9,281 nt of DNA from Microscillaceae bacterium. Its GTDB lineage: Bacteria; Bacteroidota; Bacteroidia; Cytophagales; Microscillaceae. The stretch is from positions 1 through 9,281 of the forward strand of contig DMXI01000167.1 in the NCBI GenBank assembly GCA_003483885.1, written 5' to 3'. Shown in pieces: positions 6,557 to 9,281 of the stretch. The position numbers were made by a program, and so were the translations under genes. The notes under the pieces were generated by a model. The model had not been told where the DNA came from, did not search any database, and was given only the letters and a program-made list of their open reading frames with translations. The first letter of the stretch is position 1. The number at the start of each line of letters is the position of its first letter.

Positions 6557-8659
6557 TCACATCGGAAGATCAATCATAATGGTAGTTCCTACACCCTCAG
6601 TAGAATCTATTGTACAGGTTCCGTCCAATCCACTTACCCTTGATTCTATTCCTCGTAATCCCATACCACTTTCCGATTCCAGTTTTTCTACATTGAAGCC
6701 TTTACCATCATCTTCTACGCTGATATGTAAATTATTTTCTGTCCATAAAAGCTGGATTTCCAGCTTTTGGGCTTGGGCATGCTTGAGTACATTGCTTACC
6801 ATTTCTTGCACAATGTGATAAATTTGGGTTTCATAATTGACAGGCAATCTATGATCATCAAACCCAGTATCAATCACATCAATCGCCAGCGCATTGGTTT
6901 GCGCTAAGCTCTCTTTCAATTCAAAAAGCGCTGGAATCAATCCGAATTTTCTTAGAATGCTTGATGCCATATTATGAGCTACCTTGCGTACTTCATCACA
7001 AGCATTGTCTAATAATTCAGTTGCTTTTTGATATTGTGGTGTTTCTTGTACTGAAGCTATTTCTGATAGGTGCTCCATTGCGCTAAAGTGCGATTGTACC
7101 ATCGCTAGCATCCCGCCTAAACGGTCGTGTAAATCTTGGGCTATTCGATTTCGTTCCTGTTCCTGGCCTTCCAGCATTTTACTCAGTGCAATAAACTCTT
7201 GTTCATTCAATAGTTCATCAATTTTATCCTGTCTTTGTCGGGATTTTTGGCGAGCTTGATAGTTTCTCACCATTGTGAGAATAGTGATGACCAATAGAAA
7301 TAAACTTACACCTAAGAAATAATTGAATATCTCCTGGCGCTGGGAACGTTCCTTGAGCCTTGCCAATTCTTTTTGCTGAATCGTTTGGTTTTTTTTTAAG
7401 ATTTCGCCTTGTTGTTTTTCTTTTTGATAGGCATCTTTTAAGTCCATAGCTTGGCGAAAATTCGTTTCCAGAGAATCTTTTACTTGATTGTATTTTTGAA
7501 AATAATCAAAGGCTATTTTATAGTTACCAAGATGGGCATAAACAGTACTTAAGCTCTTTAAAACTCTTCTCTTATTGTACTTTTCAAAAACTTTGTCCGA
7601 AAAAGATAGACTACGATTATAATAATCAATGGCTTGCTTATGTTGAGCAGATTTAAAGCTTATCCATCCTAAGTTATTGTAAACCAACGCCATAGTCAGG
7701 GTATCTTTTTTTTGCAAAGCCAAGTCTAAGCTTTTATCCAACCATATTTTGGCTTTATTGAATTGAGATTGTTTTAAATAAACATGACCAAGGTTATTGA
7801 ATGTTATCTGGGCGTTTTGAGTGGTTTTTAATTCTTTTAAAAGCCTCAAGCTATTTTGATAGTTGATGATAGCTTCCGCAAAATTTTCAAGATTATTGTG
7901 CAAAAAGCCCAATTCATGATATGTTTTTGCCAGAAACAACTTATTATTTTGTTCTTGAAAAACTTTAAGTGCTTTTTGTAAATAATCATACGCGGTGTTG
8001 TAATTATTGGTGCGTTGGTATACTACACCAAGCCCCAAATAAGATTCTCCCACTTGGCTTTTGTTCTCATATTTTTTATAAATATCTATGGCTTCCTGAT
8101 AGTATTTAATCGCAGCTTTAAAGTCACCTAAGTTTTTATAACAAACTGCTAAGTTTGCCTTTTTAGAGCCAATTTTAGCATACTGCTCTATATCACGCAA
8201 AACCAATATACTTTCTTTAAAGTAAGTGATGGCTTTATTGTAATTCTTTCTAAGTAAGTACACAATCCCAATTTCATTTTTAGCCCTTGCCCTGCCATAA
8301 CCATATTTTATGCTTTCAGCGACTTGAAATGATCTTTGACAATAATAAATTGACGAGTCATATTTTCCCTGATTATGATAAATTAATCCTAATCTGACAT
8401 AAGCAGTACACTCTCCTTTTTTATAATTTATTTTTTTTGATAGTTCTAGTGACATTTTTGCATAATGGATGGCTTGTTCAAAGTTTTTATTGCGATAGTG
8501 CCAGGTCAAATCATCTATTGCATAAAAACGCTTACTATCTAACTTGGAGTTTACTTTTAATTTGGATATGAGTTTTTCGACGCTGGTATTTGTTTGAGCA
8601 AATAAGCTATTTGTCGCTAAGCACAACAGGGTCAGTGAACAAGTCCAAAGGGTTTTCAT
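6557..8659 (-). CDS. Membrane TPR sensor histidine kinase (HisKA_3 type)
   Basis: From the ATG at 8659 the protein has 700 residues. It begins with a signal peptide (MKTLWTCSLTLLCLATNSLFA, cleavage before QTNTS). About nine TPRs of roughly 40 residues follow (45-400), then a Gln/Lys/Glu-rich coiled-coil and one membrane helix at about 444-466 (YFLGVSLFLLVITILTMV). The TPR domain should therefore be periplasmic and the kinase cytoplasmic. The dimerisation/phospho-acceptor helix has EQERNRIAQDLHDRLGG with His511. The ATPase domain shows the N box at Asn623 (EMVSNVLKHA), DDGKGF at 650-655 and GMGLRGIESRV from about 666. A further in-frame ATG at 8689 would add ten residues before the signal peptide; I prefer 8659 because it gives a standard n-region. 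It is the partner of the regulator that starts about 34 nt downstream. The ligand is unknown; TPRs suggest a protein or peptide. Confidence 0.93.
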   Translation of the reverse strand: MKTLWTCSLTLLCLATNSLFAQTNTSVEKLISKLKVNSKLDSKRFYAIDDLTWHYRNKNFEQAIHYAKMSLELSKKINYKKGECTAYVRLGLIYHNQGKYDSSIYYCQRSFQVAESIKYGYGRARAKNEIGIVYLLRKNYNKAITYFKESILVLRDIEQYAKIGSKKANLAVCYKNLGDFKAAIKYYQEAIDIYKKYENKSQVGESYLGLGVVYQRTNNYNTAYDYLQKALKVFQEQNNKLFLAKTYHELGFLHNNLENFAEAIINYQNSLRLLKELKTTQNAQITFNNLGHVYLKQSQFNKAKIWLDKSLDLALQKKDTLTMALVYNNLGWISFKSAQHKQAIDYYNRSLSFSDKVFEKYNKRRVLKSLSTVYAHLGNYKIAFDYFQKYNQVKDSLETNFRQAMDLKDAYQKEKQQGEILKKNQTIQQKELARLKERSQRQEIFNYFLGVSLFLLVITILTMVRNYQARQKSRQRQDKIDELLNEQEFIALSKMLEGQEQERNRIAQDLHDRLGGMLAMVQSHFSAMEHLSEIASVQETPQYQKATELLDNACDEVRKVAHNMASSILRKFGLIPALFELKESLAQTNALAIDVIDTGFDDHRLPVNYETQIYHIVQEMVSNVLKHAQAQKLEIQLLWTENNLHISVEDDGKGFNVEKLESESGMGLRGIESRVSGLDGTCTIDSTEGVGTTIMIDLPM

Positions 8660-8689
8660 AAAGGATAATTTTTTAGAGGGAATTAGCAC

Positions 8690-8822
8690 TATTTCTCTTC
8701 AGTTTAAATGCTTTTCGTAAAAGATCAAATAGTTTGGAATACATTTTCCTTAATTAAGAAAGCGTGATAAGCCTCTTTATATAAAGAGGCTTAGTGCCTG
8801 ATAGATGAATTATATTTATCTA
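8690..8822 (-). promoter_or_regulatory. Leader/promoter region of the kinase gene
   Basis: This gap holds the palindrome at 8768-8793 and AT-rich sequence, including a 10-bp palindrome CTTAATTAAG (8749-8758) and a small CTTTT/AAAAG inverted pair near 8721-8733. The minus strand shows ACTATTTG near 8727-8734, which matches only part of the Bacteroidota -7 consensus, and no partner TTTG at proper spacing. A promoter is expected here if the 26-bp palindrome ends the upstream transcript, but I cannot place it exactly. Confidence 0.3.
8768..8793. terminator. Perfect 26-bp palindrome, probable terminator hairpin of the small ORF or operator
   Basis: The arm TAAGCCTCTTTAT is followed directly by its exact reverse complement. 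It lies 30 nt after the stop of the 53-residue ORF and about 110 nt before the kinase start. As RNA it would fold into a stem of about 11 bp with a four-base AU loop. Only a poor U-rich stretch follows on the minus strand and none on the plus strand, so it is not a textbook terminator. A symmetrical regulator-binding site is the main alternative. Confidence 0.5.
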
Positions 8823-8984
8823 TCAATTTCCGCCTTCTTCTGGACGATCAGGAGTCGGTCTATCACTTGTTCCTCCATCATTATTGCCACTACTTCCACC
8901 ATCTTCTCCATTGCCTCCATTGTTAAAACAAACGTCCCAGTTCAATGCACTGGATTGAAAAAATAACATATCAGTATTTTTCAT
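8823..8984 (-). CDS. Small acidic Gly/Asn/Asp-rich protein, 53 residues, unknown function
   Basis: The reading frame begins at the ATG at 8984 (MKNTDMLFFQSSALNWDVCF) and stops with TGA at 8825-8823. The first 20 residues look ordinary and hold a single Cys (Cys19). From residue 21 onward the chain consists almost only of Gly, Asn, Asp, Glu, Ser, Thr and Pro, with a DRP motif twice (41-43 and 46-48) and no membrane segment. There is no signal peptide. It points the same way as the kinase gene and is followed by a palindrome, which supports a real transcription unit. Upstream, the minus strand has TTTG and, 18 nt on, GAAATTTG, a partial Bacteroidota promoter. No Shine-Dalgarno is seen. I do not recognise the family; the low-complexity tail alone could occur by chance, but lack of stops and context favour a gene. 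Confidence 0.55.
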   Translation of the reverse strand: MKNTDMLFFQSSALNWDVCFNNGGNGEDGGSSGNNDGGTSDRPTPDRPEEGGN

Positions 8985-9281
8985 TTGGGTAATTGGGTTA
9001 TGTGAATGAAATAATTAATTGATTCAAATTTCTGGATTTATCTGTCTCTGCAAACCAATAGAAATAATGAAATCATTGCCTCCTCAGAAGTGATGATTTT
9101 TCTTTCCTTATTGGTGACAGGTAAGCAAATGAATAGTTTGGGGGCTTATTTGGGTTGATGCTCGCTTGTTGTTATTTTTTCTTATCAGTTTTTATAGTTT
9201 TTTAAATTGATTGTTTATAGAAAAAAGGCACCTTGTTCACTTCCAAAACCCTTTTAAAACCACCCCAAATAGATGGTTTCA
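8985..9281. other. Right-hand region without a convincing gene
   Basis: I see no ORF with gene-like composition starting here. On the minus strand one frame is open from the window edge for 25 codons and ends with TAA at 9204-9202 (KPSIWGGFKRVLEVNKVPFF and a few more). It could be the tail of a gene entering from the right, but it is too short to judge. The rest is AT-rich, with several T runs on the plus strand between 9170 and 9202, plus the hairpin-like element at 9070-9105. The promoter of the 53-residue ORF should lie in 8985-9060. Confidence 0.4.
9070..9105 (+). terminator. Degenerate hairpin related to the 3889-3915 terminator
   Basis: TCCTCAGAAGTGA (9081-9093) is identical to 13 bases in the core of the terminator at 3889-3915 and keeps the same GAAG loop. 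Here the right arm has changed to TGATGATTTTT, so the inner stem has one mismatch, while an outer pair AAATCAT/ATGATTT can form instead. A T-rich stretch follows on the plus strand. It could end a transcript there, but no plus-strand gene is seen upstream, so it may be a decayed copy. Confidence 0.35.

Noticed and set aside
6579..6818. 79-codon plus-strand frame inside the kinase gene
   Set aside because: Antisense to the conserved ATPase domain; low-complexity Ser/Pro/Leu composition typical of a shadow frame.
8689..8689. Upstream ATG of the kinase gene as true start
   Set aside because: It adds MLIPSKKLSF before a complete signal peptide that begins at the next Met; possible, but the shorter start is more typical.
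9202..9281. C-terminal end of a minus-strand gene entering from the right edge
   Set aside because: Only 25 codons before TAA, with no recognisable motif; cannot be separated from a chance open frame without sequence beyond 9281.

Overview
The window looks like a chromosomal segment of a Bacteroidota bacterium, most likely a Cytophagales-type organism. This is an inference from AT-rich sequence, near absence of Shine-Dalgarno motifs, signal peptides ending in ...AQ, and the combination of a TPR sensor histidine kinase, a LuxR/NarL-type regulator and caspase-fold proteins. All genes I can support lie on the minus strand, so transcription runs right to left.

Layout from the transcriptional start side (right). 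Positions 8985-9281 have no convincing gene. They hold a hairpin-like element and possibly the last codons of a gene entering from the right. Positions 8823-8984 encode a 53-residue acidic Gly/Asn/Asp-rich orphan protein, followed by a perfect 26-bp palindrome (8768-8793). Next comes a tight three-gene set: an exported/membrane TPR sensor histidine kinase (6557-8659), its LuxR-type response regulator (5845-6522) and, after only 12 nt, a cytoplasmic caspase-family (peptidase C14) protein (3931-5832). A clear intrinsic terminator (3889-3915) closes this set. After a 100-nt gap begins a very large exported TPR-CHAT protein (3830 down past position 1). Its first 1276 codons are in the window and are open throughout, and the gene runs off the left edge just inside the CHAT domain.

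The TPR-CHAT gene carries 19 consecutive 42-residue (126-bp) kinesin-light-chain-like TPR units with no indel. The scaffold is nearly invariant, every unit has a Cys, and the variation is concentrated at the positions that form the ligand-binding face in TPR proteins. Adjacent units 17 and 18 are about 95% identical in DNA, so the array appears to be actively evolving.

How the genes may work together (inference): the periplasmic TPR domain of the kinase would sense a protein or peptide, signal through the regulator, and adjust expression of the caspase and perhaps the TPR-CHAT gene. Two caspase-fold proteins (C14 in the cytoplasm, CHAT predicted exported) beside a TPR-based signalling pair make a candidate uncharacterised stress, cell-death or defence module. 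The sequence alone does not prove the function.
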